In this document: positions 22,665 through 33,529 of the stretch, in pieces
Layout: the number at the start of each line of letters is the position of its first letter
Position numbering within the stretch: position 1 is the first letter of the stretch
Assembly: GCA_964017125.1 (NCBI GenBank)
Contig: OZ024915.1
Span: forward strand, 17,527,273 to 17,591,272
Length of the DNA: 64,000 nucleotides
Reading direction: 5' to 3'
Source of the DNA: Flabesymbios commensalis
Lineage: Eukaryota; Annelida; Polychaeta; Terebellida; Flabelligeridae
Translations under genes and position numbers: made by a program
Notes under the pieces: model-generated
Told to the model about the DNA's origin: nothing
Database searches by the model: none
Seen by the model: only the letters and a program-made list of their open reading frames with translations

Positions 22665-22810
22665 GAACAGAACAGAACAGAACAGAAAAGTATTTATTTG
22701 CTTGATAAAAAAAAGAACAAATGAATAGGTAGATGACAAATAGCATAGTATAGGCCGGGAGACCCCCATTAAGACTTTCAAAGTCGCTCTCATGGGGGCC
22801 ACCCTAAAAT
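22665..22810 (-). repeat. GAACA microsatellite and probable retroposon 3' tail
   Basis: GGAACAGAACAGAACAGAAC then GTATTTATTTG and an A-run. Read on the minus strand this looks like the 3' end of a LINE or SINE with a short tandem tail. GGCCGGGAGACCCCCATTAA and TCATGGGGGCCACCC next to it form an imperfect hairpin. The family is unknown. Confidence 0.35.
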
Positions 22811-22887
22811 TTACATGATACTTTTTAATTAAAGTGGCAAAAGTGCAAGTGCACACAGGTTGATATTTAACAGTCAGTAGGCTGTTT

Positions 22888-22993
22888 CCCAGCAGCACAG
22901 GGCGTCGGGCCGACCCCGCACCAATTCTGGGTCAGTATTATATCAACTTGACCCGGCAGAGAGACGGAATCGACCAGACACCCCGCGCTGCTG
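22888..22993. mobile_element. CCCAGCAGC-ended hairpin MITE
   Basis: CCCAGCAGCACAGGGCGTCG pairs imperfectly with CAGACACCCCGCGCTGCTG. An internal GGGTCAGTATTATATCAACT-type core and TTGACCCGG form an inner stem. Confidence 0.55.
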
Positions 22994-23137
22994 ACAAGGC
23001 AAACACAATATCAACTAAACATAAAACAAAACAAGAGCAACTCCAACAGACACGAGAGCTCAAACCTGGTCAAATACTGGTCCACCGTCCACGTCGCTGG
23101 CCCAGCTATAACAACATCGACTCTTGACTTCAATATC

Positions 23138-23230
23138 CGCAGCAAACACAAAACATTCATACAACATCTGTACAACGTCGGCCCAACGTCTTCGACATTG
23201 TTCCAATGCTGCACAAATGCCGCAAAAATG
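23138..23230. mobile_element. GCAAACACAAAAC MITE remnant
   Basis: GCAGCAAACACAAAACATTC then GTACAACGTCGGCCCAACGT and GACATTGTTCCAATG. It is the same family as 33,530-33,646, with the right end decayed. Confidence 0.55.
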
Positions 23231-23375
23231 CGTGAATCTACCGTAGTGTAGTGGTTAAGCTCCCATAATAAAACCATTGTGCATTTTATGATTAAAGCAT
23301 GAAACTTCCACCGTTATTAGTACATATCCTGGGGTTTATTTTAAGATGTGGAGGTAAGTTAGATTTGACCCCTGG

Positions 23376-23408
23376 TGACCTCTAGAGGTCATTGACCTCG
23401 AAAGGTCA
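23376..23408. promoter_or_regulatory. Cluster of AGGTCA/TGACCT half-sites
   Basis: TGACCTCTAGAGGTCA is a perfect 16-bp palindrome. It is followed at once by TTGACCT and AAAGGTCA, giving four half-sites of the nuclear-receptor type within 33 bp. The inverted arm holds a matching cluster at about 29,353-29,393. Receptor binding is inferred from the motif alone. Confidence 0.35.
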
Positions 23409-24239
23409 AAATATCTAATTGCGAAGCCAAAAAGTGGTGAAAATTGTGTATTACACTATCTATAAGATGTTTTTTGTATTCCAGAAATGTGCCAAATACT
23501 CTAAGAGACTGATGATAATCATAAACATAACACCAAGGTCATGTCAAGGTTACTTTAGGGTCATTTGGAGGTCAAAATGGCAACAAATAGCAAAAATATC
23601 CACTTTTAATCAATTGAAACAATACTAGTGGTGCAGTCATCTATTACAAAGGATTGGTTTTGACACATTATTAGTCAGATATCTTTTCCATGTACATTTT
23701 AGGAGATTGAGGGCAGTATCTAACTTGGGAGGGAAAATACACCCCTAGTATTCCCCTGACTACACCCCTTCCTCAATGTTTAATCGGACGAGCAAAATTA
23801 CAGTGTGCAGCAGCTGTTAAATATCAGTTTGGGTTCCCATGGCAAACTACTGATACATAAATGGGCTATGAAGTCTGACATGGGTTGGGATTATGCTTTA
23901 CTGGGGTACCGTCGAAAAAAAACGTCAAGGTCATATCAGGGTCATTTCAAGGTCAAACTGTCAAAAATCATTTAAAAAAAAAGTATTTTCACTTTCATAC
24001 CGGATACCAGAATTAATTTCTAGGCTGCATCATTTTTTTCAGAAAGCTCGGCAAAATACATAGTGTAGTGTTTAAGCTCCCATAATGAAACAATTGTACA
24101 TTTCATAATTAAAGCATGAAACTTCTAACATTATTAGCACATATCCTGATCTTTATTTTAAATTGTGAGGTAAGCTAGATTTGCCCCCTAGTGACCTCTA
24201 GGTGTTATTGACATCGATATGAAAAGACACACCCTTGAA

Positions 24240-25120
24240 ATGATCTTAACTTGACCTTGGAAGCCCAATCGCAGGAAGCCGAAGGGCGCCATCTTTCTAT
24301 GTCAACTGTAGCCATCTTGTACATCGATTGGTTTATACAAGAGTGAGAGGCAACGTTAATCAGAAGTTTAAAATATACAGCGATATGACGTTATTCCCAG
24401 TGTTATAGTCCAATACTAGTATGTTTTCGTGGTATCGTGACTAGGGCTATACCACACATTTAAACCAATATATATCTATTTCGCGAATTTGTTACCAACG
24501 CTTACAAATACTCGGCGATTCTTGCGAATTTTGAGCGAATTTCAAATATTTTCATTCATGACATTCGCTAGCATATTCGCTTATGTGTGAGAGGGGGGGG
24601 GGTATATTTTTCACATTCGAGCAATATATTTATTTCAGTTTTATGTGTGGAGATATATTTACTTCACTTCCTTGTATATTTTTCTGTCTACAAATTTGGA
24701 TCCCAAACTGTGCCTAGCCTTTATCTGGAGGCAAACGATCCAAGCAAAGCGAGGCTTCACAAATTTAAAGGTCCTTTAATGATGCCAGATAAATGCGGCT
24801 CGATTTTTTTAGGATTATTAAATGATGTTGCTCATAAGCTGAAATATTTATTTATTTCAAATTTACAACATCAGCCAATCATTTATTTCACAAAAATTTA
24901 ATTTGGAAATATATATTTAAAAAATACTCCCCCCTCCCTTGTAATTGAAGGTGCCTCCCTTATGTAGTATATTATTACTGTTGATTGTCTGATATGCGTA
25001 ATGATTTGCCATTACGTAATTATCACGGCGTGCAATGCTCTGAGAGAGGGATTTTCAATAAGAAGAATTAGCAAAAGCATAATAATTTCGGCGATTTTTT
25101 AGCTTCCATTTTTTTATTAT
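24240..25120. other. Unassigned spacer of the long-inverted-repeat element
   Basis: It includes an AT-rich stretch with TTCGCGAATTT and TTGCGAATTTTGAGCGAATT (24,480-24,545) and a G run at 24,593-24,601. No gene is supported. Confidence 0.4.
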
Positions 25121-25265
25121 TATTATTTTCAAGAATGACAGTTCTACATACGCCCAGATATCAATACAGGCGTGGGTAATTCAAAGGAAAAGAACTATAT
25201 CGGCTAAAACAAAATATTTTTATGACAATAAGATTTTTTTTATGACAATGAAATTTATTGTCAAT
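25121..25265. repeat. Border module, duplicated at 26,620-26,745
   Basis: CGCCCAGATA, GACAATTCA-like, AAAA-TATATC-GC-AAAAC and TTATTxTCAATCCCTTATAA occur in the same order in both places. Each copy immediately precedes a block of the palindromic array, so border plus array seem to have been copied together. Confidence 0.7.
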
Positions 25266-27550
25266 CCCTTATAACCATGATAACATCTACTAATCCGTTA
25301 TAACGGTCTACTAATCCGTTATAACGGTCTACTATTCCGTTATAACGGTCTACTATTCCGTTATAACGGTCTAGTATTTCATAATAACTGTCTACTATTC
25401 CGTTATAACGGTCTAGTCTTTCGTTATAACGGTGTACTATTCCGTTATAACGATATAATATTTCGTTATAACGGTCTACTATCTCGTTATGACGGTCTAG
25501 TATCACGTTATAACGGTCTACTAATTCGTTATAACTGTATACTAATCCGTTATAAAGGTTTACTAATCCATTAAAGAGGTCTACTATTCCGATATAACGG
25601 TCTAGTATCTCGTTATAACGGTCTACTATTTTGTTATAACGGTCTACTAATCCGTTATAACTGTCTACTATCCCGTTGTAACGGTATATTATTATGTTTT
25701 GAAAGCCTGGATCACGCTATAACGGCCTACAAATCCGTTATAACGGCTTCCTAATCCGTTATAACGATCTACTGTCCCGTTATAACGGTCTAGTATTTCG
25801 TTATAGCTGTATACTATTCCGTTATAACGGTCTAGTATTTCGTTATAACGGTCTACTATCCCGTTATAGTGGCCTAGTATTTCGTTATGACGATCTAGTC
25901 TTCCGTTATAACAGTCTACTATTCCATTATAGCGGTATAGTATTTCGTTATAACGGTCTACTAGTCCGTTATAACGGTCTACTAATCTGTTATAGAGGTC
26001 TACTATTTCGTTATAACGGCCAAGTCTTCCGTTATAACGGTCTACTATCCGTTATAACGGTCTAGTATTTCGTCATAACTGTCTACTATCTCGTTATAGC
26101 GGTGTTGTATTTCGTAATGACGGTTAAGTCTTCCGTTATAACGGTCTACTATTTCGCCATACTGTTCTAGTATCTCGTTATAACGGTTTAGTATTTCGTT
26201 ATAACTGTCTACTAATCCGTTATGACTGTCTACTGTCCCGTTACAACGGCCTACTAATCCGTTATAACGGCCTACTAATCCGTTATACCTACTAATCCGT
26301 TATAACTGTCTACTAATCCGTTATGACTGTCTACTGTCCCGTTACAACGGCCTACTAATCCGTTATAACGGCCTACTAATCCGTTATACCTACTAATCCG
26401 TTATAACAGTCTACTAATCTGTTATAACGGTCTACTAATCCGTTAAAACGGTATCGTATTTCGTTATAACGGTCTCGTATTTCGGTATAGCAGTCTACTA
26501 ATCCGTTATAGCAGTCTACAAATTCGTTATAACGGTGTAGTATTTTGTTATAACCGTCTACTAATCCGTTATAACTGATTAATAGACCGTTAGGCCTATA
26601 GCGGAATAGTAGAACGTTATAAATTCTCAAGGATAACAGCATCCGCCCAGATAACAGGACAGACATGGACAATTCATAGAGAAAAATCTATATCAGCCAA
26701 AACACGGTTATCTACGGAAGTGGATTTATTTTCTAATCCCTTATAACGGTCTAGTAATTAGTTATACCGGTCTACCAAATTTTTATAATGTCTAGACGTT
26801 ATAGCTGTCTATTATCCCGTGATTATGATATTGTAGCCCGCTATAACGGTCTAGTATTTAGTTATGACCTTGATAACGGTCTAGTATTTCGTTATAACGG
26901 TCTACTATTTCGCTATAACGGTTTATAGCAAAATAGTAGACCGTTATAACGAAATACTAGACCGATATAAAAGGATAATATACCGTTATAGCGGATTAGT
27001 AGACCGTTATAAAGGATTAGTGGACAGCTATAACGGATTAGTAGAGCGCTATAACGAAACTCCAGACCGTTATAGCGAAATAATAGACCGTTATAGCGGA
27101 ATCGTATTCCGTTGTAACGAAATACTAGCCAGTTATAACGGAATAATAGACTGCTATAGTGCAATAATGAACCGTTATAGCGGAATACTAGACCGTTATA
27201 ACGGATTATTAGACCGTTATAACGAAATACTAGACCGTTATAACGAAATGCTAGACCGTTATAGCGGGATGGTAGACAGCTATAACGGATTAGTAGATCG
27301 TTTTAAAGAATGATTAGACCGTTATAACGAAATAAAGTACCGTTATCACGAAATACTAGACCGTTATAACGGAATAGTAGACTGTCATAATGGATTAGTA
27401 TGTCAGTATAACAAAGTACTAGACCGTTATAACGAAATACTAGACCATTTTAACGGAACATAAAAGCGTTATAACGGATTAGTAAACCGTTATAACGAAA
27501 TAATATATCGTTATAACGAAATAGTAGACCGTTATAACGGAATAGTATAT
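25261..27550. repeat. Palindromic ~20-bp tandem array with a strand flip
   Basis: More than 80 imperfect copies of a 19-21 bp unit built on CCGTTATAACGG plus TCTACTA. The 12-bp core is itself a perfect palindrome. From about 25,285 to 26,935 the TCTACTA spacer reads forward; from about 26,936 to 27,550 it reads reversed (TAGTAGA), so the array is a large inverted repeat with a turning point near 26,935. A unique segment (about 26,590-26,735) interrupts the left part and duplicates the left border (25,121-25,265). Long open frames here are products of the repeat period. Confidence 0.9.
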
Positions 27551-27849
27551 GTGCAAAGTAGGTAATATTATATATCCTATTTGATGGCTATGAACGGTTT
27601 AGTCTAGTAATGATAAAATTGTTGCCAACAAACGGAGGAAAAGCGCCATGTCCTAATAGAAAATAATGCAGTCTATTCAGTATGAATTGAATACAGAACG
27701 ATGGAATAATCGGTTTTATATATAGCATGGTGACAGGGTCCTAATTTAAGGAGAAAATTTGGCAGTCATGACATCGATATTTTGCCGAGCTTTCTGAAAA
27801 ATTTATGTAGCCTGGAAATTAATTCCAGTATCCTGTATGTTTAAAAAAT

Positions 27850-28650
27850 AACCTGCAGATCTCCATATCGTGGAGAATTTGATTGTAAAATTTGCCCAAT
27901 TTCTTACAAAGTTTGAGTTTTTTTTGGCAGCCACAATAAATTATAAAGTTGATTTTTGGCGGCCATTTTAAATTTCAGAGAAATTTGGGTAATTTCTGAT
28001 TAAGGTTTTGAGTTTTTGTGCTTACAAAAAAAATTCATTTTGAACTCGGGAAGATATTTTAGTAGCATGTTTAATAACTCACTTGCACATCCCTAAGTTG
28101 TTGAGAATGTGATTTAAAATTCCAAAAATTGACCGCTACTTTTTATTGCACCCACATAAATTAAGTACCGCCTGATGCCTCACGCTTGATAAATCCCGGC
28201 GCGACTAAAATCCCCCTTCCCCTACGGACGTGGGATAAAAACCGGCTCACCACTTCTATTAGGATATTAGGGTCACGCTAAGAATATATATATAATTCAA
28301 TGTTCTAATCGAACAGTTATAATCAGTATAAAATGCCGTCATTTTCTCCAAATTTATGTGGTATTCTAACAACGTCCAGCTACCTGGAACATTAGACTAG
28401 AAAGACTAGATAAGGATGATGGCATTAACGCCATACCCATGGCTCACGTGGCTTACACTATGCATCTATGCCTATAGATGTTGATGTGGTCCCGAATTAA
28501 AAGACACTGCTTTGTTGACCAAACTTATTGAAGGAGACATGATTGCTACATGGATGCTAGTAAATGTATAACCAATAGGCCTAAAACCAATTACATTAAG
28601 GGAAAATACGATAATAAAACAGAGCGGTCTTCAAATTATGAAATATGGCT
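27850..28650. other. Spacer between array and right arm
   Basis: It contains loosely repeated GTGGAGAATTTGATTGTAAA and GTTGAGAATGTGATTTAAAA pieces, but no gene or clear element. Confidence 0.4.
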
Positions 28651-29529
28651 CACCTGCATAAAGGTAGTTTGATGTAGATAGTTGTGATTCTATGCAATTG
28701 TGTACCACCAGACTGGAGCTCAGGCTCCTTTAAGTGAAGACACGTTTGAAAAAGAAATTGGAACAACTCTGAAGAAGACATGTGATCATGGTAACAGTTT
28801 TTGCCAGTTTGACCTTGAAATGACCTTGACATGACCTTCAAATTGCTTTCGGGTGGTACTCCAGTAAAACACAACACCACCCTATGTCAAACTTCATTAA
28901 CCCAATTATTTATCAATATTTAGCTATGGCAGCCCAAATTAATCTTTAACAATGCTGCATAATTGTAATTTGGCCGCTCAGCTGAATATTGAGGAAGGAT
29001 CGTAATAAGTGGAAGATATCCACCTTCCCAAAGGTTTATACTGCCCCTAATGTCCTTAAATGTGTGTGGAAAATACATAGGACGAAGAATATGGCAAAAC
29101 CAGTCCTTTGTAATAAATGACTCCACAGCCACAGTGTGGATATTGATAAAAAAGTCGACATTTTAACTATTTTCCGCCAGTTTGACCCTCAAATGACCTT
29201 GGTGTGACCTTGACATGACCTTGGTGTTATGTTTATGATTCAGAGCAGTCCCGTCGAGTAGTTGACACACGTTTGGGACACATAAACAAATCATAGACAT
29301 TGTAATATACAATTTTCACTACTTTTTGGCTTTGCCAGTGACTATTTTGACCTTTCGAGGTCAATGACCTCTACAGGTCATCAGAGGTCAAATCGAGTTT
29401 ACCTCCACATCTTAAAATGACCATTTGGATATGTTCTACAAGTGGTAGAAATTTCATGCTTTAATCATAAAATGCACAATAGGTTACCTTATCTACTAAA
29501 CTACCGGGTAAGTAGAGCTGGAACCCGCA

Positions 29530-29755
29530 CATGGTGGCAAACACGAGACGTCGAACCAAAGTTGATCCAAAGCTGGCCCATCGTCTGCGACTCTGGCCCA
29601 ACATCAAATCAACGCTGGCCCAGGGCATCGTGTCCGCCGGGCAGATGGTCATCTCGGCAAAAACGAGACGTCCATCCAATTCCGGCTCAATGGCGGTCCA
29701 GCCCCGTAGACGGTGGACCAACACTGAACCAAACACCAGACCAGCGCCTGCGCCC
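29530..29755. mobile_element. Two adjacent GCAAACACGAGACGTC MITE remnants
   Basis: GGCAAACACGAGACGTCGAA near 29,537 and GGCAAAAACGAGACGTCCAT near 29,656 begin two related units. Each has a CTGGCCCA or GTCCAGCC core and a CGTCTGCGAC or CGTAGACGGT centre, as in the TCCCAGCAAAC family. Both are decayed. Confidence 0.55.
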
Positions 29756-29984
29756 CCCTGAATACGAATATAACCCTATGACAGCGGCGGCCCAGAAATG
29801 CTATCACGAGGGCCGCTCGTGACAACATTTCTGTGAGATAATATTAGTATTAATTTTTTTTTGTCATATTAATCCGAAAAATCAATAAGATTCAATTCAA
29901 GGTATAAAAATAGTGAATGAAATATGTTATATAACATGCCACAAAATAGTAATTACGCATCACTGACAGGTTTTTGAAAAGAAA

Positions 29985-30063
29985 AACCCATTGATTTGGA
30001 CCAACATCAAATACATTGGGCCGATGTTGTATAAATGATATGCAAATGTTTTGTGTTTGCTGG
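29985..30063. mobile_element. GTTTGCTGGG MITE, right half
   Basis: ATTGGGCCGATGTTGTATAA, ATGCAAATGTTTTGTGTTTG and CTGGG match the right half of the copy at 33,530-33,646 almost base for base. The left half is decayed. Confidence 0.65.
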
Positions 30064-30400
30064 GACCGACGCTGGATCATTCTCTTGTGTCTTTGCCGCT
30101 TCAGTCGAATTGTGACTCAGAAACGCTGATCAATATGATCAATATGATTGGGCCAATGATAGACTTGTGTCCAGTTTTGAAGGACTAAGCTTTGTAGACG
30201 TTGATTAGTGACAGGTCTCTGATTGGTCCATGCAGTTGGCGCTGGTTTAGCCAACACTTTATAGCCAGAGGTCTATAGAGTAAAAAGTTGTATGATTGTA
30301 GAATTAACAAGCGCTTTAGATCATGTTAATCATTGTACTAGAATTAAAATTGATTTTGTAAGATGTAACTCAATGCGATCTTGTATCTTTTTACTTCCAG

Positions 30401-30443
30401 GTATTCCTAATATTTAATAAACAGAACTCCCTGTGCAATCATC
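30401..30443 (+). other. 5' untranslated part of the first coding exon
   Basis: The polypyrimidine tract TATCTTTTTACTTCCAG ends at 30,400, and 43 bp later ATCATGGGGG gives the first ATG with no upstream ATG in the exon. The promoter and the earlier exon were not found. Confidence 0.65.
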
Positions 30444-33428
30444 ATGGGGGACGTTACCGTAAAGGACCCTGTAAAGAAGTACAAGAAGAAAATGAAGCGC
30501 ATGTGCTGCTGTGGAGTTCTCTGGATGTTTATTGGTCTTGCCATCCTCCTCTCCGGTATCGCTTTGTTAGTCAAGTTCTCAGAACACTGGGGAGATGAGG
30601 AAACTTGGAAAAGGTGTGACAGTAGTGTATGAGTGAAACCAGCAGACACAAGACATTGAAACAATGTTGGTTTGATGTTGGGCCAATGTCGCAGATGATT
30701 CATATTGGACCAGCATTAGACCAACAATGATTGATTGTTTCATGTTTGCTGGGAAAGAATGATTTCAGTACATATAATGACATGTTTTAACCATTATTAA
30801 ACCACTTAATTAAATCTTAATTTGAATTTTTACCCATTGAAGTTGTGTCTCGCTACAGCGCTTGACAACTTCGAGCGGGTAAAACAACTAACATTTGCAA
30901 ATCTTGCTGTTTAAACACCCAATTCATTCTCAATATGTGGGATTTACATGACTAATAAAATGGATTAAAAATGACTATTGTAATAAGTCACGGTTTAAGA
31001 GTTAACCTTTTCCATACAGATGCTCACTCTTATATGCATGGCAATTTGCATGGCAGCCAGTGTACATGTAGTCTCAAAAATAATCAAAATATCTGTTTAT
31101 ATTTTTTAAATTTTAATTTACTTGAAATTTAGGAAAAATAAAAGTTTCATGTGTATGATGTAGGCCTATATAAAACCTGTACCCAAAAGACATACTCCAA
31201 CTTTTATAAGCAATAATCTACACATTCACAAAATTTGAGAAAAATAGAAAATTGAACCTTTCTATGCAGGCAAAGCTTTTGAGAGATCTGTTGAGAACTA
31301 TGAAATGTACAGATATCTCAAATAAACCACCAGTTGTGAATTAAATTTTTAAGAAATGTAAAGGGATATTCTTATCCTTTTAAGTGCTGCTTTTTAGTCT
31401 TTTCAGGGTTAATATAAATTTACAGCTGTCATGGTAATCATGGTAATGCAAGCTTTATATGAATGAAAACATTACAATGAGTAATTACTTATGTTTTGAT
31501 GCATTTTGCAGGCATTTGGCATACACAGGACTGGCGTTTGTATTAATTGGAGTTGTTGGTGCTATTATTGGTATTATCCTCTGTGTCATTCTCTATAAGA
31601 TCTATCAGAGGATTAATGAAGGAGGTGGCAAAATGAAGAAAGTAAGATATTTAATTTTATAGATTCATAATGGTACTTTTTGTATTGCTTATTGCTGTAG
31701 TTAAAGCTTGAATCGGCAATCACATCTACAGCTGCTTTGCATATTTTTATTAAAATCAGAACACTGACCATTACTTGTTTTTGAGTTGTGTTGAGTTGTG
31801 TTATATTGATAAGATTGTCAGATCCGTTGCCACAAATTAAAGAAATTATATATATAATCTTCGTGGCAGCTGGACACAACTTACAGCGGGTGAAAATTGC
31901 AATTATTTATTAGTGCTAAATGATAATAAATTTCAAGGAATATTTTTGTTCTCCGTTTCAATTGACCTGTAGTATGTTTTGCCATATTCTGCCATTTAAG
32001 CCTTAAGCTTCAGAATCTGACGTCTTTAGATGTCAGAATCTGACGTCTATAAATTTTAGATTCTAAAAACGGTCCCTGCACCGAAAAAATTATAAAAATT
32101 ATAATGGCCATAGACCCCATAACCTTAGTCTCCTTGGTTTTTACAAAAATATTTCAATGTTGTAAGGATTTAACCATATAAGACCTCACGATGCATTAAA
32201 GCATCATTTTACATTCCTGAAAAAAACTTGATTTTCCTACAACTAGGGGTTTTAGAAGGAAAATTTACATGAAACAGCTTTACCAATTCATGTCAATTTC
32301 CTTTAATTTTTCACCTACATCAAAACAATCTTCACCCACTACAAGTCGAGAATTGCGACAGCAATTCGCTGCTTGTAGTGGATGAAGATGACAATGGTAA
32401 ATTCAGGCTTGAAAGGGTTAAGCATTTCAAGTATTTGATAAATCAGAGATAAACCAGACACTGCTGGATCACCCTTCACTTCTTTTATATCCACTCAGGC
32501 ACCCAAATCCCTGACAAATTATCAAAGTATTGAATTTGATCTATTGATCTGTTAACTGTTTCAGTTTAAAACACCCACATTTGCCCCTGGTGAGGCACCG
32601 TACCCTCAGCAGCCTCCTGGACCCGGTGACATGGCTCAGCAGCCCCACGGTCAGATTGGGCAGCCTTCAGGTCCTCAACCGTAAGTATATCATGATCATT
32701 GTCGGCCCAGTGTTAAACCCACTCTTCCGTCCATTCGTCTGTCCGTGTTTTATTTCCCGACCACATTCCTCAAACCCATGGTTGGATTTTCCTTGGGGGG
32801 TGTAGATGTGGCTTTTGGGGTTTATGAATTTGGCCTACTTAAATGGCCGACAATCAACCATAATCTGATATCTTTGCATTTTAAACAGGCCTTATTTTCC
32901 CATAAAAGACGCATATGCCAGGAAGATCAGATACAAAGTCTATATATGCTGTACTATGGAAAAAATGAGTGGTTTAAACGTTTTCAATTTGGTTGATAAT
33001 ACATCGAAGATGATAATGGAATATGTAATTAATTGTGTGAGATGATAAGAAGATGCCTTCCATTATTCACTCCATTCTTACAAAGCATGGAAAAAAAACA
33101 TTGTTATTATAAAGAATTGTTGTTAGGTGTTGTTTATAACCCTTATTTTGCTAAGTTAATTCATTTCAATTTCAAGTGGTTGAAAATTACAAATACATGT
33201 ATTTGTTTAATTTGTGACCAAACATTTACTGATCTTGATGTTTAAACAGTCATTTCATTCTCAATAACGGTGAATTAATTGGCAATAAAACTGATTAAAA
33301 ATGTCTATTGTCGTGAGCAGTAGCAAACGGTAATATTTTCTGTACTGCTGATTTGATTCTTTTCCAGATCTGCACCTACTGTCTCTGGTGACGTGAAAAT
33401 TGAAGTAGCAGAACACCACAAGTTCTAA
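30444..33428 (+). CDS. Four-exon gene for a 158-residue two-pass membrane protein, unrecognised
   Basis: Coding exons are 30,444-30,613, 31,512-31,641, 32,565-32,680 and 33,368-33,428 (TAA stop). Introns obey GT-AG (donors GTGTGA, GTAAGA, GTAAGT; acceptors TTTTGCAG, GTTTCAG, TTTCCAG). The phases fit at every junction and total 477 bp. The first exon starts after an acceptor at 30,399-30,400 (TTACTTCCAG), so an untranslated exon lies upstream. The protein has a basic N-terminus (KKYKKKMKRM), a CCC followed by membrane segment 1 (residues about 21-43), a short acidic loop (HWGDEETWKR), membrane segment 2 (about 60-86), then a Pro/Gln/Gly-rich tail (100-140) ending EVAEHHKF. Both termini probably face the cytosol. 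I know no family with this layout; it is a small scaffold-like or adaptor-like membrane protein at best guess. Confidence is high for the gene, low for any role. Confidence 0.85.
30639..30753. mobile_element. GCAAAC-type MITE in intron 1, 25 bp after the donor
   Basis: CCAGCAGACACAAGACATTG at the left and CATGTTTGCTGGG at the right form the inverted ends. TTGGTTTGATGTTGGGCC and GGACCAGCATTAGACCAAC form the core. It sits almost against the 5' splice site of the host gene. Confidence 0.7.
30820..31010. repeat. Intronic repeat with GTGTCTCGCTACAGCG
   Basis: TTGAAGTTGTGTCTCGCTAC, then an inverted AACTTCGAGCGGGTAAAA, ATTTGCAAA, AAACACCCAATTCATTCTCA and GACTAATAAAATGGATTAAA recur at 36,640-36,820. 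Pieces also occur at 33,130-33,330 and 35,520-35,780. It behaves as a local dispersed repeat whose first 60 bp form a hairpin. Confidence 0.65.
32170..32421. mobile_element. piggyBac-type MITE in intron 2
   Basis: It is flanked by TTAA. The left end has drifted (CCATATAAGACCTCACGATG); the right end reads GGCTTGAAAGGG before TTAA. It shares the body of the copies at 34,174 and 38,103: GCATTAAAGCATCATTTTAC, CTACAAGTCGAGAATTGCGA and GATGAAGATGACAATGGTAA. Confidence 0.75.
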
Positions 33429-33529
33429 GCCAATATTACATGAGTGATGAGAAAGTTCTTATCCATGTAAACAGTGTGTGTATAAGTTTACTAACAAAAA
33501 TGTATAAATCTTGTAAGCGCATGTCAACA
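33429..33529 (+). other. Start of the 3' untranslated region
   Basis: Sequence continues uninterrupted after the TAA. No AATAAA close to the stop was found, and the MITE at 33,530 may lie within the untranslated region. The 3' end is unknown. Confidence 0.4.

Larger units (their letters stand above)
23238..29510. mobile_element. 6.2-kb long-inverted-repeat element with internal tandem array
   Basis: The arms pair in order: 23,238-23,420 with 29,320-29,505; 23,520-23,590 with 29,165-29,240; 23,630-23,860 with 28,915-29,135; and 23,990-24,050 with 27,779-27,840. The shared strings include ACCTCTAGAGGTCA-like blocks, AACACCAAGGTCATGTCAAG, TTACAAAGGA and GAAAGCTCGGCAAAAT. The first ~170 bp of the left arm are repeated directly at 24,055-24,215. 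The centre is the palindromic array at 25.26-27.55 kb. No transposase frame is seen. The layout resembles Foldback elements, but no family match is claimed. Confidence 0.65.

Noticed and set aside
27020-27313. 97-codon frame with RYNGILDRYNE-type repeats (and similar frames at 25,261 and 26,376)
   Set aside because: The frames follow the ~20-bp array and are open only because near-21-bp units lack stops in that frame. There is no start context or non-repeat domain.
25261-27550. CRISPR-like array of short repeats
   Set aside because: Units are contiguous and imperfect with no unique spacers, the context is eukaryotic, and no cas gene is present.
31003-31418. Another TTAA-flanked MITE in intron 1
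   Set aside because: TTAACCTTTTCC and TTTTCAGGGTTAA are suggestive, but the inner ends do not pair further and the body matches no other copy.
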